Source of the DNA: PHAA01 sp022706565
GTDB taxonomy: Bacteria > Bacillota > Syntrophomonadia > Syntrophomonadales > Syntrophomonadaceae
Reading direction: 5' to 3'
Assembly: GCA_040769385.1 (NCBI GenBank)
Contig: JAXGLD010000002.1
Coordinates: forward strand, 558,001 to 622,000
DNA length: 64,000 nucleotides
Position numbers and translations under genes: made by a program. A model generated the notes under the pieces. It was given only the letters and a program-made list of their open reading frames with translations, did not search any database and was not told the DNA's origin. Each line of letters begins with the position of its first letter. Position 1 is the first letter of the stretch. Positions 17,183-26,385 of the stretch are shown here, one piece after another.

Positions 17183-17857
17183 CTAATAATACATCAGAAA
17201 TCTGAACATCAGCCAAAAATGTCCCAAGGTGCCGCCAATCACGAAAAGGTGAAATATTTCGTGAAAGCCAAACCAGGTAGAATTGATACGCGGCCATTTA
17301 AACCCATAGATCAACGCACCTACTGTGTATAGCAGGCCACCTGCCACCAAACAGGCTATCGCTCCCGCCGAAAGGGATTTTATCAATGGGTAGAATGCAA
17401 TGATTACCAACCATCCCATTAACAAGTATACGCCGGTGGTGAGCCAACGTGGTGCCCCAAACCAAACGATAGTCAAGATGATCCCCACTGCCGCCAGAAT
17501 CCACACTGCTATCAACAACCCCCGACCCCAGGCACCAGCCAGCGCCAGTACGCATATGGGAGTATAAGTTCCGGCTATCAGTACGTAAATCATTATGTGG
17601 TCGATCCGCCGCAGGAACTCACTTACTTTCTCCGGGACCTTGGCCAAGTGATAGATGGCACTGGAACTGTACAACAAAATCATGGAAGCCCCGAATATAC
17701 TGAAGACCACTACATGTTTTATGGTTGCATACAATAAAGCATAGCGAAGCAACAATACGAGCCCCGCAACAGACAATACCGCACCCCCCAAGTGGGTCAA
17801 TCCGCTCACCGGGTCCCGGCATTTTTCCAGCATGAAATGTACGGTTTTATCGATCAT
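17183..17857 (-). CDS. Hemolysin III / PAQR family membrane protein
   Basis: A 224-aa, seven-helix membrane protein of the hemolysin III (TrhA, YqfA) branch of the PAQR superfamily. Diagnostic segments are DPVSGLTHLGG near the N terminus, SAIYHL, DHIMIYVLIAGTYTP and the C-terminal FGFHEIFHLFVIGGTLGHF with conserved His residues that bind metal in PAQR proteins. In bacteria the family affects membrane fluidity homeostasis; haemolytic activity is historical naming. ATG 17857 follows GGGAGG. It stands alone, with map downstream. Confidence 0.9.
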   Translation of the reverse strand: MIDKTVHFMLEKCRDPVSGLTHLGGAVLSVAGLVLLLRYALLYATIKHVVVFSIFGASMILLYSSSAIYHLAKVPEKVSEFLRRIDHIMIYVLIAGTYTPICVLALAGAWGRGLLIAVWILAAVGIILTIVWFGAPRWLTTGVYLLMGWLVIIAFYPLIKSLSAGAIACLVAGGLLYTVGALIYGFKWPRINSTWFGFHEIFHLFVIGGTLGHFWLMFRFLMYY

Positions 17858-17963
17858 GGCACGCCTCCCGTAACGGTTACTGATCCTGAAAGACCAGCCT
17901 TAATGTTTTATTATACTACATAATGGCAGCCTACATTAATCCAAGTATCTCGAAGATACACAA

Positions 17964-17986
17964 AGACCCTTCGCAGCGAAGGGTCT
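17964..17986 (-). terminator. Perfect inverted repeat, probable terminator after the cysteine desulfurase gene
   Basis: AGACCCTTCGC and GCGAAGGGTCT flank a single base, giving an 11-base arm (about 9 bp with a 5-base loop in RNA). On the minus strand it is followed by TTTGTGTATCTT, a weak U-tract, 47 bases after the desulfurase stop. Confidence 0.55.
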
Positions 17987-18032
17987 GGATGATCATATAT
18001 GGTTGACAGCGAAGAATCTTTTAGGCCAGTCC

Positions 18033-19181
18033 TCAAGACCGTCGGGCTATCTCGTGCAAAGCCCGCACTGCCACTTCAATGTGGTCAGCCGTATTAAAGA
18101 ATCCCGGGCTCAGACGGCAAGCACCCAGCTCAAGAGTGCCCAGGGTCTTGTGCGCCAGGGGCGCGCAATGGAGCCCCGACCGCGAGATAATGCCATAATC
18201 ATGCTCCAGCCGCATGCTCAACTCGCCGCAATCCATACCCTCCAAATTAAAGGCCACAACCGCCGTGCGCCGACTGCTGTCCGTTCCCCCGTAGATCTGC
18301 ACCCGCTGAATGGACTGCAGTCCCTCTAGTAATTGTGCAGTTAACTCCTGTTCATGGCGGCGGATACTACCGCACCCAGTCGTCAAAACATATCCGACCG
18401 CCGCATTCAACCCGGCAATGCCTGGCGTGTTAGGCGTCCCGCTCTCCAAGCGGTCGGGCATGAAATCGGGCTGTTCCAGCCATTCGGAACTGGACCCGGT
18501 GCCACCCTGTTTAAGAGGCTCGATGCTTATCCCCGGCCGGACATACAATCCCCCTGTACCTTGCGGCCCGAACAGCCCTTTATGGCCAGTAAAGGCCAGC
18601 AAATCAATATTCTGCCGGGCAACATCGATTTCCAGCACCCCGGCGGTCTGAGCACTGTCCACCAGGAAGACAATACCATGTTGGCGGGCAATGGCCCCGA
18701 CCTCTTCGACGGGCATGATCGTGCCGGTTAGGTTGGAGGCATGCTGCATGCATATCATACGTGTATTGGGCCGTATTGCAGCCATAATATCAGCTGGATC
18801 AAGACACCCTTCCCGGTTGCAGTTCACCACGGTCCACTCCACTCCCTTTTGGGAGAGGGCAAACAGGGGACGAGCCACTGCATTGTGTTCCATACTGGTG
18901 GTAAGCACATGATCACCGGGACGCAAGTATCCTTTCAGAGCAGTGTTCAGCGCTTCGGTAATATTCAGCATAAAGGCGATATTGGCTCCATCATCAATAT
19001 TAAACAGCGCTGCCAGGGTTTCTCGGGCGTCCAGAAGTATGGATCCTGCCTCCAGAGTCCGGCTGCTGGTTCCGCGCCCCGGATTCCCCCCCAGATGCCT
19101 GTTAAAATAATCCATAGCATCATAAACGCACTCCGGCTTAGGATATGATGTAGCTGCATTGTCCATATAGATGTGTTCCAC
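18033..19181 (-). CDS. Cysteine desulfurase-like class V aminotransferase
   Basis: A 382-aa PLP enzyme of the NifS/SufS superfamily. It opens with IYMDNAATSYPKP, the PLP His is in TTSMEHNAVARP, the PLP Asp in FLVDSAQTAG, the Schiff-base Lys in FTGHKGLFGPQGTGG, and the sulfur-carrying Cys in ISRSGLHCAPLAH. The mix of Cys and short loop resembles a Firmicutes subfamily of unassigned desulfurases often found away from iscU/sufU; no scaffold gene is next to it. GTG 19181 has GAGGTG 5 bases upstream, while the ATG 24 bases earlier overlaps no site. It supplies sulfur for Fe-S, selenium or tRNA modification in principle; the acceptor is unknown. Confidence 0.85.
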   Translation of the reverse strand: MEHIYMDNAATSYPKPECVYDAMDYFNRHLGGNPGRGTSSRTLEAGSILLDARETLAALFNIDDGANIAFMLNITEALNTALKGYLRPGDHVLTTSMEHNAVARPLFALSQKGVEWTVVNCNREGCLDPADIMAAIRPNTRMICMQHASNLTGTIMPVEEVGAIARQHGIVFLVDSAQTAGVLEIDVARQNIDLLAFTGHKGLFGPQGTGGLYVRPGISIEPLKQGGTGSSSEWLEQPDFMPDRLESGTPNTPGIAGLNAAVGYVLTTGCGSIRRHEQELTAQLLEGLQSIQRVQIYGGTDSSRRTAVVAFNLEGMDCGELSMRLEHDYGIISRSGLHCAPLAHKTLGTLELGACRLSPGFFNTADHIEVAVRALHEIARRS

Positions 19182-19263
19182 TCTATCACCTCGTTTCGAG
19201 AACAAAGTATATCATATCTGTTTTAAGCCTTGAAATAACTATTGGTTATATAACACCTGGAGC

Positions 19264-19298
19264 AAAAAACGGGGGAAGGTTATTTCACCTTGCCCCCG
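19264..19298 (-). terminator. Terminator of the heat-shock operon
   Basis: On the minus strand CGGGGGCAAGGT / ACCTTCCCCCG (one bulged base, 6-base loop) is followed by TTTTTT. It lies about 27 bases after the clpB stop and ends the hspR-dnaK-dnaJ-cbpM-clpB operon. Confidence 0.85.
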
Positions 19299-19324
19299 CC
19301 ATACCAAACACTCTGTCCAAAGGA

Positions 19325-21937
19325 TCAGGGATTCGTCCAATCCAAAGTAAGCTTGCCATCCTGGCTGTCCACCTTGATAGTCGCTCCATCTATCACCTGC
19401 CCGCTGACCAGGGCTCTGCCCACCAGGGTCTCCAGGCGGCTCTGCAGGAAACGTTTCAGCGGCCGGGCACCGAAAACGGGATCAAAACCCTCAGCGGCTA
19501 TGAATAGCTTGGCCTCCTCCGAAAGCTCCAGCTTTATCTGCCGATCCTGCAAACGCTGCCGCAAGTCGTCCAACAATAATTCCACGATCTGCTCAATCTC
19601 GGGTAGAGTCAGCGGTTTGAAGAGAACTGTTTCATCGACCCGGTTGAGGAACTCGGGCCGGAACCATTTGTGTAGCTCGTTCATAACCAGCTCTCGGGCG
19701 GTCTCGCTAATTTCACCCCGATCATTAATACCTTCCAGTAAATACTGCGATCCCAGGTTGGAAGTCATGATAATTATGGTATTCTTGAAGTCGACGGTGC
19801 GGCCATGTGAGTCGGTGATGCGGCCATCATCCAGGACTTGCAGCAGCACATTGAAGACATCATGGTGAGCCTTTTCAATCTCATCGAAGAGGATCACCGA
19901 ATAGGGTTTGCGTCGCACCGCTTCGGTAAGCTGCCCCCCCTCGTCATAACCGACGTAACCCGGGGGAGCGCCGATCAGACGAGACACAGTATGCTTCTCC
20001 ATATACTCGCTCATGTCGATGCGAATCATATTCTTATCGGAATCAAACAAGGCCTGGGCCAGGGTCTTGGCCAGTTCGGTCTTGCCTACTCCAGTGGGGC
20101 CCAGGAAAATAAAGGATCCAATAGGACGCCGCGGGTCTTTTATCCCCGCCCGGGCTCGGATAATGGCGTCAGCCACCAGACTGACCGCTTCATCCTGGCC
20201 AATCAGGCGTTCATGCAGGATCTCATCCAAACGCAGCAGTTTTTCTCTTTCCCCTTCCACCAGTCGCGTCAGGGGAATTCCCGTCCACCGCGAGATGATC
20301 CGGGCTATCTGCTCCTCAGTAACCTCTTCGCTTAGCACACTGACCGGGCCCTGCTTCTTGGCCATGAATTCCTCTTCTGCCTTGAGTCTTCTCTCTAAAT
20401 CCGGCAATTGCCCATATTTGAGCTCGGCCGCCTGATTGAGGTCATACTCCCTTTCAGCCCTCTCAATCTCCTGACGAATCCGGTCGATTTCTTCTCTCAA
20501 GGCAGTCACTTTATGGATGGCGTTCTTTTCAGCTTCCCACTTGGCCCGCATGGCATCTGACCTGCTCCGGATGTCGGCCATTTCCTTCTGCAGGCTCTGC
20601 AGCCGTTCCTGGCTGGCCGGGTCCTTTTCCTTGCTCAGAGCGGCCTCTTCGATTTCCAGCTGCATTAAGCGCCGTGATATCTCGTCCAATTCTGATGGCA
20701 TGGAGTCGATCTCGGTGCGGACCATGGCGCAGGCCTGGTCGACCAGGTCGATGGCTTTATCGGGCAGGAAACGGTCTGATATATAGCGGTTGGACAACAC
20801 TGCCGCGCTAACCAGGGCATTGTCATGAATCTTTACCCCATGGAAAACCTCATACCGCTCCTTCAATCCTCTCAAGATGGAAATGGTGTCTTCAACCGTA
20901 GGTTCATCTACCATGATCGGTTGGAAACGACGCTCCAAGGCGGCATCCTTTTCGATGTGCTTGCGGTACTCATCCAGGGTGGTAGCCCCGATACAGTGCA
21001 GTTCGCCCCGGGCTAGCATGGGTTTGAGCATGTTGCCGGCATCCATGGAGCCTTCAGCCTTTCCTGCCCCCACGATATTGTGCAATTCATCGATAAAGAG
21101 AATGATACGGCCTTCACTCTTGGTAACTTCCTCCAGTACCGCCTTCAGCCTTTCCTCGAATTCGCCCCGGTATTTGGCACCCGCCACCAGAGCTCCCATA
21201 TCCAATTCGAATATCGTCTTGTTCTTCAGACTTTCCGGTACATCGTTGCGTACGATGCGGTGGGCCAATCCTTCGACTATGGCAGTCTTGCCCACCCCCG
21301 GTTCACCGATCAAAACCGGATTGTTTTTGCGTTTGCGGGACAGGATCAAGATCACGTCCCGGATCTCGCTGTCGCGGCCGATAACCGGATCCAGTTTGCC
21401 GCTGCGCACTAGAGCGACCAAGTCGCGCCCATACCTCTCCAGGGCTTCGTAGGTCGTTTCCGGGGTTGGACTGGTCACCCGCTGGTTGCCCCTTACCGAG
21501 GTCAGTGCAGTCAAGAAAGCATCCCGGCTCAGCCCGGCTTGTTTCATGATCCGAGCCGCCGCTCCTGATGCCCCTTCTTCAAACATGGCCAGGATCAGGT
21601 GTTCCACACTGACGTACTCATCCTTCAACCGGTTGGCTTCCTGCTCGGCTCGGGCCAGCAATTGATTGAGACGCTGGGTTATATAAACCTTGCCGGCTTC
21701 AGTGGCGCCTCCTGTAATCCGAGGGCGTTTGCTCAGATTATCCTGAAGTTCTCTGATCACAATGCCGGGGTTGACATTGGCCCGCTCCAACAAGCGCGGT
21801 ATGAGACCGTCGCTCTGCTGCATGAGGGCCATAAACAGGTGCTCGACATCCACTTCCTGATGTCCTAAACCAGCAGCCAGGCTCTCCGCGTTCTGCAGCG
21901 CTTCCCTCGATTTCTCTGTCAATTTATTTATATCCAT
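19325..21937 (-). CDS. clpB: ATP-dependent disaggregase ClpB
   Basis: Hexameric Hsp100 chaperone that pulls proteins out of aggregates together with DnaK. The 870 residues comprise a Clp-N double domain (1-145), the first AAA+ domain with Walker A GEPGVGKT (about 205) and Walker B IILFIDELHN, a long coiled-coil middle domain (about 410-525, e.g. MRAKWEAEKNAIHKVTALRE), and the second AAA+ domain with GPTGVGKT (about 605) and VILFDEIEKAHHDV. The middle domain, absent from ClpC/ClpA, identifies ClpB. ATG 21937 follows GGGAGGTG. It is the last gene of the HspR operon, 32 bases after cbpM. Confidence 0.97.
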   Translation of the reverse strand: MDINKLTEKSREALQNAESLAAGLGHQEVDVEHLFMALMQQSDGLIPRLLERANVNPGIVIRELQDNLSKRPRITGGATEAGKVYITQRLNQLLARAEQEANRLKDEYVSVEHLILAMFEEGASGAAARIMKQAGLSRDAFLTALTSVRGNQRVTSPTPETTYEALERYGRDLVALVRSGKLDPVIGRDSEIRDVILILSRKRKNNPVLIGEPGVGKTAIVEGLAHRIVRNDVPESLKNKTIFELDMGALVAGAKYRGEFEERLKAVLEEVTKSEGRIILFIDELHNIVGAGKAEGSMDAGNMLKPMLARGELHCIGATTLDEYRKHIEKDAALERRFQPIMVDEPTVEDTISILRGLKERYEVFHGVKIHDNALVSAAVLSNRYISDRFLPDKAIDLVDQACAMVRTEIDSMPSELDEISRRLMQLEIEEAALSKEKDPASQERLQSLQKEMADIRSRSDAMRAKWEAEKNAIHKVTALREEIDRIRQEIERAEREYDLNQAAELKYGQLPDLERRLKAEEEFMAKKQGPVSVLSEEVTEEQIARIISRWTGIPLTRLVEGEREKLLRLDEILHERLIGQDEAVSLVADAIIRARAGIKDPRRPIGSFIFLGPTGVGKTELAKTLAQALFDSDKNMIRIDMSEYMEKHTVSRLIGAPPGYVGYDEGGQLTEAVRRKPYSVILFDEIEKAHHDVFNVLLQVLDDGRITDSHGRTVDFKNTIIIMTSNLGSQYLLEGINDRGEISETARELVMNELHKWFRPEFLNRVDETVLFKPLTLPEIEQIVELLLDDLRQRLQDRQIKLELSEEAKLFIAAEGFDPVFGARPLKRFLQSRLETLVGRALVSGQVIDGATIKVDSQDGKLTLDWTNP

Positions 21938-21969
21938 TTACTTACACCTCCCGCGGGGAAATGAATCTT

Positions 21970-22284
21970 CTATTTCCTTCTCAATCTTTCAATCTCGCTC
22001 TCCAATTGCCCGATTCGTTCCAGCAAATCCAGCACCAGGCCAACCCCGGCCCAGTTTATCCCCAGTTGGTAGCGCAACCGTACGGCTTTGCCGATTACAC
22101 CCACCACCTCCGGAGTGAATAGCATTTCCGGACTGGACTGCTCCGGCTCTATTAGTCCCAAGTCCACCATCCGGAGCAGCAAATCCGGATGCACGCAGGC
22201 CTGCCGAGCGGTCTCCATCAAATCCAGTAATCCGCTCTCGGCAGCAGGCCGCCGCAGAACTAGATAATAATGACGGTATTGCAT
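21970..22284 (-). CDS. cbpM: Chaperone modulator CbpM (MerR-like)
   Basis: A 104-aa protein with a degenerate MerR-type winged helix: RQACVHPDLLLRMVDLGLIEP corresponds to the recognition region, followed by an LRYQLGINWAGVGLVLDLLERI helix and a short coiled coil. CbpM proteins bind the J-domain of CbpA and inhibit it rather than acting as classical repressors. The gene sits 5 bases after a zinc-finger-less DnaJ (CbpA type), the standard partner, and before clpB. It differs from the HspR copy at the head of the operon in lacking a well-formed DNA-binding helix. Confidence 0.85.
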   Translation of the reverse strand: MQYRHYYLVLRRPAAESGLLDLMETARQACVHPDLLLRMVDLGLIEPEQSSPEMLFTPEVVGVIGKAVRLRYQLGINWAGVGLVLDLLERIGQLESEIERLRRK

Positions 22285-22289
22285 GCTGC

Positions 22290-23261
22290 CTACGCCTCCT
22301 TCCCGACCGAGCGAGGGTCAAAAGTAGACACCCGGGACAACTGTTCGAATAATTCCCGCTCCTGGTCGCTGAGCTTTTTGGGCACGGCGATTTTTATCAC
22401 CGCATACAGGTCTCCATTCCCACCTTTGGGGATGGGCATGCCTTTGCCCCGCAAGCGCAGTCTCTGCCCTGATTGTACTCCGGCCGGGATGGTGAGGTTA
22501 ACCTTGCCGGTCATGGTGGCCAGTTCAACCTTAGTCCCCAGGGCGGCTTCCCAAGGGCTTATCAGTACTTCCTCCTCCAGGTCGGGTCCGCTGACTGTAA
22601 ATATCCGGTGAGGCTGGATATGAACCTTTAGGTAAAGATCGCCGTTGGGTCCTCCACCTACCCCCGGTCCTCCCTGACCGTTTAAACGGATCCGTTTGCC
22701 ATCCGTAACCCCAGCCGGGATATTGACGTTTATCTCCCTGGTCTTGGGTACGTATTGTGAACCATCCTGCTCCAAGGTTTGAAGGCGGATGACCTTTTTG
22801 ACTCCGTGATAGGCTTCTTCCAGGGTAAGGTCGATATCAGTCTCCTGGTCCTGACCGCGCATAGCCCATCCCTGCATATCCTGCCCGGCGCGGCTGCGGG
22901 CCCGGCCTCTTCCAAACAAGCCTTCAAAGAAGTCGCTGAATTGGCCGGTGTTGCCACCATGGAATTCAAAACCGCCCATACCATCATTGAAACTATACTG
23001 GACGTTTTCCCATCCCGGGGGCGGGCTATACTGCTGACCCTCCCTCCAGTCGGCCCCATAGGTGTCGTAACGCTTGCGTTTCTCAGGATCTTTTAGGACT
23101 TCATAGGCCTCATTGATTTCCTTGAACTTCTCTTCGGCATCCGGCTTTTTGTTTACATCCGGGTGCCATTTACGGGCCAGTTTACGATAGGCCGCCTGAA
23201 CCTCTTTCTGAGTAGCGTCCTTCTTTATACCCAGGGTTTTGTAATAATCCTTGTATTCCAA
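22290..23261 (-). CDS. DnaJ-family co-chaperone of CbpA type
   Basis: Co-chaperone that stimulates DnaK. The J-domain (residues 1-70) has the HPD motif in RKWHPDVNKK; a Gly/Phe-rich linker follows to about residue 130; two C-terminal substrate-binding domains (DNAJ_C) complete the 323 aa. There is no CxxCxGxG zinc-finger region, which separates it from classical DnaJ and points to CbpA. It lies between dnaK and cbpM. ATG 23261 has a GGTGGTGATGAG purine stretch upstream. No second dnaJ is in the window, so this may be the main operon co-chaperone. Confidence 0.92.
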   Translation of the reverse strand: MEYKDYYKTLGIKKDATQKEVQAAYRKLARKWHPDVNKKPDAEEKFKEINEAYEVLKDPEKRKRYDTYGADWREGQQYSPPPGWENVQYSFNDGMGGFEFHGGNTGQFSDFFEGLFGRGRARSRAGQDMQGWAMRGQDQETDIDLTLEEAYHGVKKVIRLQTLEQDGSQYVPKTREINVNIPAGVTDGKRIRLNGQGGPGVGGGPNGDLYLKVHIQPHRIFTVSGPDLEEEVLISPWEAALGTKVELATMTGKVNLTIPAGVQSGQRLRLRGKGMPIPKGGNGDLYAVIKIAVPKKLSDQERELFEQLSRVSTFDPRSVGKEA

Positions 23262-23293
23262 CTCTCATCACCACCTGCGGACTGAATCAAACC

Positions 23294-23312
23294 GGGCCGG
23301 ATAATCCGGCCC
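23294..23312 (-). repeat. Intercistronic hairpin between dnaK and dnaJ
   Basis: GGGCCGGA / TCCGGCCC closes a 3-base loop just after the dnaK stop. There is no U-tract directly behind it, so it more likely protects the dnaK message or attenuates readthrough than fully terminates. Confidence 0.6.
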
Positions 23313-23318
23313 CTGGCT

Positions 23319-25184
23319 TTAGTTCTCCTCAAAATCGGCATCTATGGTATCGTCATTACCGCTTGGTTCCGGCCCCGAAGAACCGCCCGACTGGCTGCCG
23401 ATACTGGACAGACTGTGCACAGCCTGCTGCAGGTCGCTGATCAGGGTGCGTAGTTTTTCCGTCGGCGTCTCTGCCTCTACCGCAACCTTGGTGTCCGCAA
23501 TAAGTTGTTCGATGCGGGTCTTCTCGTTAACCGGTACCCCTCCGCCTAGTTCGATCAGTGTCCGGTTCAAACCGTGAGCCAGAGAATCTGCCTCGTTCTT
23601 GAGATCCACGTTCTCGCGGCGCTTTTTATCCTCGGCGGCATGGGCAGCCGCTTCTTTGATCATACGGTCGATCTCATCTTTCTCCAGATTAGTCGATCCA
23701 CTTATGGTAATCTTTTGCTCTTTGCCGGTACCTTTATCACGAGCCGACACGCTCAGGATCCCGTTGGTATCGATGTCGAAGGTAACCTCTATTTGCGGCA
23801 CACCGCGGGGTGCCGGAGCTATGCCATCCAGGCGGAAACGCCCTATCTGGCGGTTGTCGCGGGCCATCTCCCTTTCACCCTGCAGAACCACGATATCTAC
23901 CGAAGGCTGATTATCCTCCGCTGTGCTGAAGATCTGGGTTCTCTGGCAGGGGATGGTAGTATTGCGGTCTATTAACTTGGTCATAACCCCGCCCATGGTC
24001 TCCAAGCCCAGTGACAGGGGAGTTACATCCAGCAATAGCACATCCTTGACCTCACCTGTGATGATAGCTGCCTGAACTGCAGCGCCCAGGGCCACTACTT
24101 CATCCGGATTGACTGACATGTTGGGCTCCTTGCCAGTAAATGATCTTACCATTTCCTGTACTGCCGGCACCCGGGTTGAGCCGCCCACCAGGATAACCTC
24201 ATCCAGGTCTTTTTCGGTAAGATTGCCGTCCTTAAGGGCCTGTTTCACCGATACCATACAGCGTTCCAGCAGGGAGTGGATAAGGTCATCGAATTTGGCC
24301 CTGGTCAATTTGATGTCCAGATGGCGGGGACCACTGGCATCAGCCGTTATGAACGGCAAGGTAATATTGGTGGTAGTCGTGCTGGACAACTCCACCTTGC
24401 CTTTTTCAGCAGCTTCATACAACCTCTGCAAAGCCTGCTTGTCCTTGCGTAGATCGATTCCATCCGTCTTAATAAACTCCTCGGCCAGGTAATCGACAAT
24501 CAGCTTGTCAAAGTCGTCGCCCCCCAGATGCGTATCACCAGAGGTCGAACGTACCTCGACTACCCCGTCGCCTATGTCCAGGATGGAGACGTCAAATGTC
24601 CCTCCACCTAAGTCGAAGATCATCACGGTCTGGTTCTTATGACTGTCCAAGCCATATGACAAGGCCGCTGCGGTGGGCTCATTTATGATACGCAGCACAT
24701 TGAGACCGGCGATCTGACCTGCATCCTTGGTAGCTTGTCGCTGGGCATCATTGAAATAGGCCGGTACGGTTATGACCGCGTCGGTTATCTTCTCACCCAG
24801 ATAGTTGGCTGCATCATCGACCAGCTTGCGCAGGACCTGAGCGCTTATTTCCTCGGGAGCATACTTTTTATCCTGGATCTGGAAGTAAACCTTGTCATTC
24901 TCACCGCGCTCCACTTTGTACGGTACTATCTTCATCTCTGAAGTAACTTCATCATATTTGCGTCCTATAAAACGTTTGGCTGAAAAGATGGTTGCCTCGG
25001 GATTCATTATCGCCTGACGTTTGGCCAGGGTACCGACCAGACGCCGGTTATCCTTGGTAAAGGCCACTACCGACGGTGTTACCCGGTCCCCTTCTGCGTT
25101 GACAATAATAGCCGGTTTGCCGGCTTCCACTACTGCTACCGCTGAGTTGGTGGTCCCAAGATCGATTCCTACCGCTTTTCCCAT
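23319..25184 (-). CDS. dnaK: Molecular chaperone DnaK (Hsp70)
   Basis: ATP-driven folding chaperone, 621 aa. The nucleotide-binding domain (1-360) begins GIDLGTTNSAVAVVE, with the adenosine/phosphate loops IFDLGGGTFDVSILD and the linker VLLLDVTPLSLGLET leading to the substrate-binding beta domain and a helical lid. The C-terminal tail ends in acidic DDTIDADFEEN, close to the EEVD-like tails of bacterial DnaK. Length is near normal (600-640). ATG 25184 follows GGGAGGTG. It is the second gene after hspR and shares its promoter; grpE is not in this operon, as is usual for HspR-controlled dnaK-cbpA-clpB layouts. Confidence 0.97.
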   Translation of the reverse strand: MGKAVGIDLGTTNSAVAVVEAGKPAIIVNAEGDRVTPSVVAFTKDNRRLVGTLAKRQAIMNPEATIFSAKRFIGRKYDEVTSEMKIVPYKVERGENDKVYFQIQDKKYAPEEISAQVLRKLVDDAANYLGEKITDAVITVPAYFNDAQRQATKDAGQIAGLNVLRIINEPTAAALSYGLDSHKNQTVMIFDLGGGTFDVSILDIGDGVVEVRSTSGDTHLGGDDFDKLIVDYLAEEFIKTDGIDLRKDKQALQRLYEAAEKGKVELSSTTTTNITLPFITADASGPRHLDIKLTRAKFDDLIHSLLERCMVSVKQALKDGNLTEKDLDEVILVGGSTRVPAVQEMVRSFTGKEPNMSVNPDEVVALGAAVQAAIITGEVKDVLLLDVTPLSLGLETMGGVMTKLIDRNTTIPCQRTQIFSTAEDNQPSVDIVVLQGEREMARDNRQIGRFRLDGIAPAPRGVPQIEVTFDIDTNGILSVSARDKGTGKEQKITISGSTNLEKDEIDRMIKEAAAHAAEDKKRRENVDLKNEADSLAHGLNRTLIELGGGVPVNEKTRIEQLIADTKVAVEAETPTEKLRTLISDLQQAVHSLSSIGSQSGGSSGPEPSGNDDTIDADFEEN

Positions 25185-25230
25185 CTAAATACACCTCCCA
25201 ATTATTTTTCCAGATAATCTTTTGTAGTGG

Positions 25231-25509
25231 TCATTTACACCAGTCCTCGAACCTAAATTTCAGTTTCTGCTCCAAAGTAAAAATCAGTTTGACACCGGCC
25301 AAGTTCAGACCCATTTCTTGAGTCATAAAACGAATACGCAGACACAGTTCGATATCAGCATTGGAGAACAGTCTGGTGTTCCCCCCGGTACGAGCCGGGA
25401 AGATCAAACCGGTCTCTTCGTATATCCTCAGCGTGCGGGGATGAACTCCAACCAATTCCGCTGCCACACTGATATTGTATACGGGCTGGTCGCGGGATAC
25501 GTCAACCAC
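25231..25509 (-). CDS. hspR: Heat-shock repressor HspR, MerR family
   Basis: Repressor of the heat-shock operon that it heads. The 92-aa protein has a MerR-type helix-turn-helix at the N terminus (VYNISVAAELVGVHPRTLRI then YEETGLI), the ARTGGNTRLFSNADIEL wing and a short C-terminal helix, the size and pattern of HspR. In the family DnaK acts as co-repressor, giving feedback on free chaperone. GTG 25509 follows GAGGGAGG with 7 bases of spacing. A sigma-A promoter overlapped by an inverted repeat lies 33-62 bases upstream and fits autoregulation. Confidence 0.92.
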   Translation of the reverse strand: MVDVSRDQPVYNISVAAELVGVHPRTLRIYEETGLIFPARTGGNTRLFSNADIELCLRIRFMTQEMGLNLAGVKLIFTLEQKLKFRFEDWCK

Positions 25510-25541
25510 GGTATTCCCTCCCTCACCATGTCTTATTACAC

Positions 25542-25571
25542 AGTATAAAATTTGACAATCATATTGTCAAG
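25542..25571 (-). promoter_or_regulatory. Sigma-A promoter of hspR-dnaK operon overlapped by HAIR-like operator
   Basis: On the minus strand TTGACA (25570-25565), 17 bases, TATACT (25547-25542). The -35 is part of a perfect palindrome TTGACAAT-ATG-ATTGTCAA (25552-25570), or CTTGACA-N7-TGTCAA, resembling the HspR site HAIR (CTTGAGT-N7-ACTCAAG). Binding would block RNA polymerase. The remaining bases from 25572 to 25725 show nothing else. Confidence 0.8.
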
Positions 25572-25725
25572 TTTTATGTACGTCATATATTTCACAATCT
25601 TTTCTTTGGTGCATTCCCAAAACAAATCTGACCGGCTGGCCCCTGTCCCCAGGTCTATACAGACACCCTAGTCAAGATATCGCTGCGAATCACCGTAGTT
25701 AACAATAGATAAACACATCACGCCG

Positions 25726-25755
25726 GTGACATACTCTGTGCAACTCTCTTATAAT
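25726..25755 (+). promoter_or_regulatory. Sigma-A promoter candidate for the Nudix gene
   Basis: GTGACA (25726-25731), 18 bases, then a consensus TATAAT (25750-25755), about 74 bases before the GTG start. Confidence 0.5.
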
Positions 25756-25828
25756 AGTATTGTCAAACCCGCACTCTTCAATTAGCTCATGACTAAATAA
25801 GCAGACTCTTTCGGGAAGGTGTTCGGCA

Positions 25829-26356
25829 GTGATCCGTGCCAAGCAGAGATTTTTCTATTGTCCCAAATGCGGAGGTAAACTCCGCTACCAGCTGCAGGCC
25901 GAGCAACAGCGGCTGACTTGCCAGGCATGCAGCTACATCCATTATGAGAACCCGATTGTGGGAGTGGCCGCCATTGTCATGAACGAAGCCGGTCATCTCT
26001 TGCTGGGACGCAGAAAAGGGGGTGCTTATAAGGATCTGTGGTGCATCCCCTGCGGATATCTGGAATATTATGAAGATGTGTATGTTGGCATCAAACGTGA
26101 ATTCAAGGAAGAGACCAATCTGGACATCGAAATCAAACGGGTTTTCACCGTTCAATCCAATTTCCATGATCCCAGCTGCCATACCGTGGGGATTTGGTTT
26201 CTGGCTGAAGTGTGCGGGGGCAGGATGCAAGCCGGCGATGACCTTGAGGAATTGGACTTTTTCCCTTTGCAATCGGTGCCCCGCCTGGCTTTCCCGACCG
26301 ACCAGACGGTCATCGACTTATTGGCTCAGGAGGTTAACAACGGCACGATTGAATAA
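25829..26356 (+). CDS. Nudix hydrolase with N-terminal zinc ribbon
   Basis: Hydrolase of nucleoside-diphosphate-linked compounds, 175 aa. An N-terminal zinc ribbon (CPKCGG then CQAC, residues 12-34) precedes the Nudix fold. The Nudix box is GYLEYYEDVYVGIKREFKEE followed by TNLDI; the catalytic RE-x2-EE is intact, but the late Gly of the consensus is Asn. The ribbon-plus-Nudix layout resembles NADH pyrophosphatase NudC and related ADP-ribose/NADH hydrolases, without the NudC C-terminal SQPWPFPxS motif. The GTG start at 25829 follows GGAAGGTG by about 8 bases. Substrate unknown. Confidence 0.88.
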   Translation: MIRAKQRFFYCPKCGGKLRYQLQAEQQRLTCQACSYIHYENPIVGVAAIVMNEAGHLLLGRRKGGAYKDLWCIPCGYLEYYEDVYVGIKREFKEETNLDIEIKRVFTVQSNFHDPSCHTVGIWFLAEVCGGRMQAGDDLEELDFFPLQSVPRLAFPTDQTVIDLLAQEVNNGTIE

Positions 26357-26385
26357 TCGCCGCTGGTATGCTTAGGAGTCTTTGA

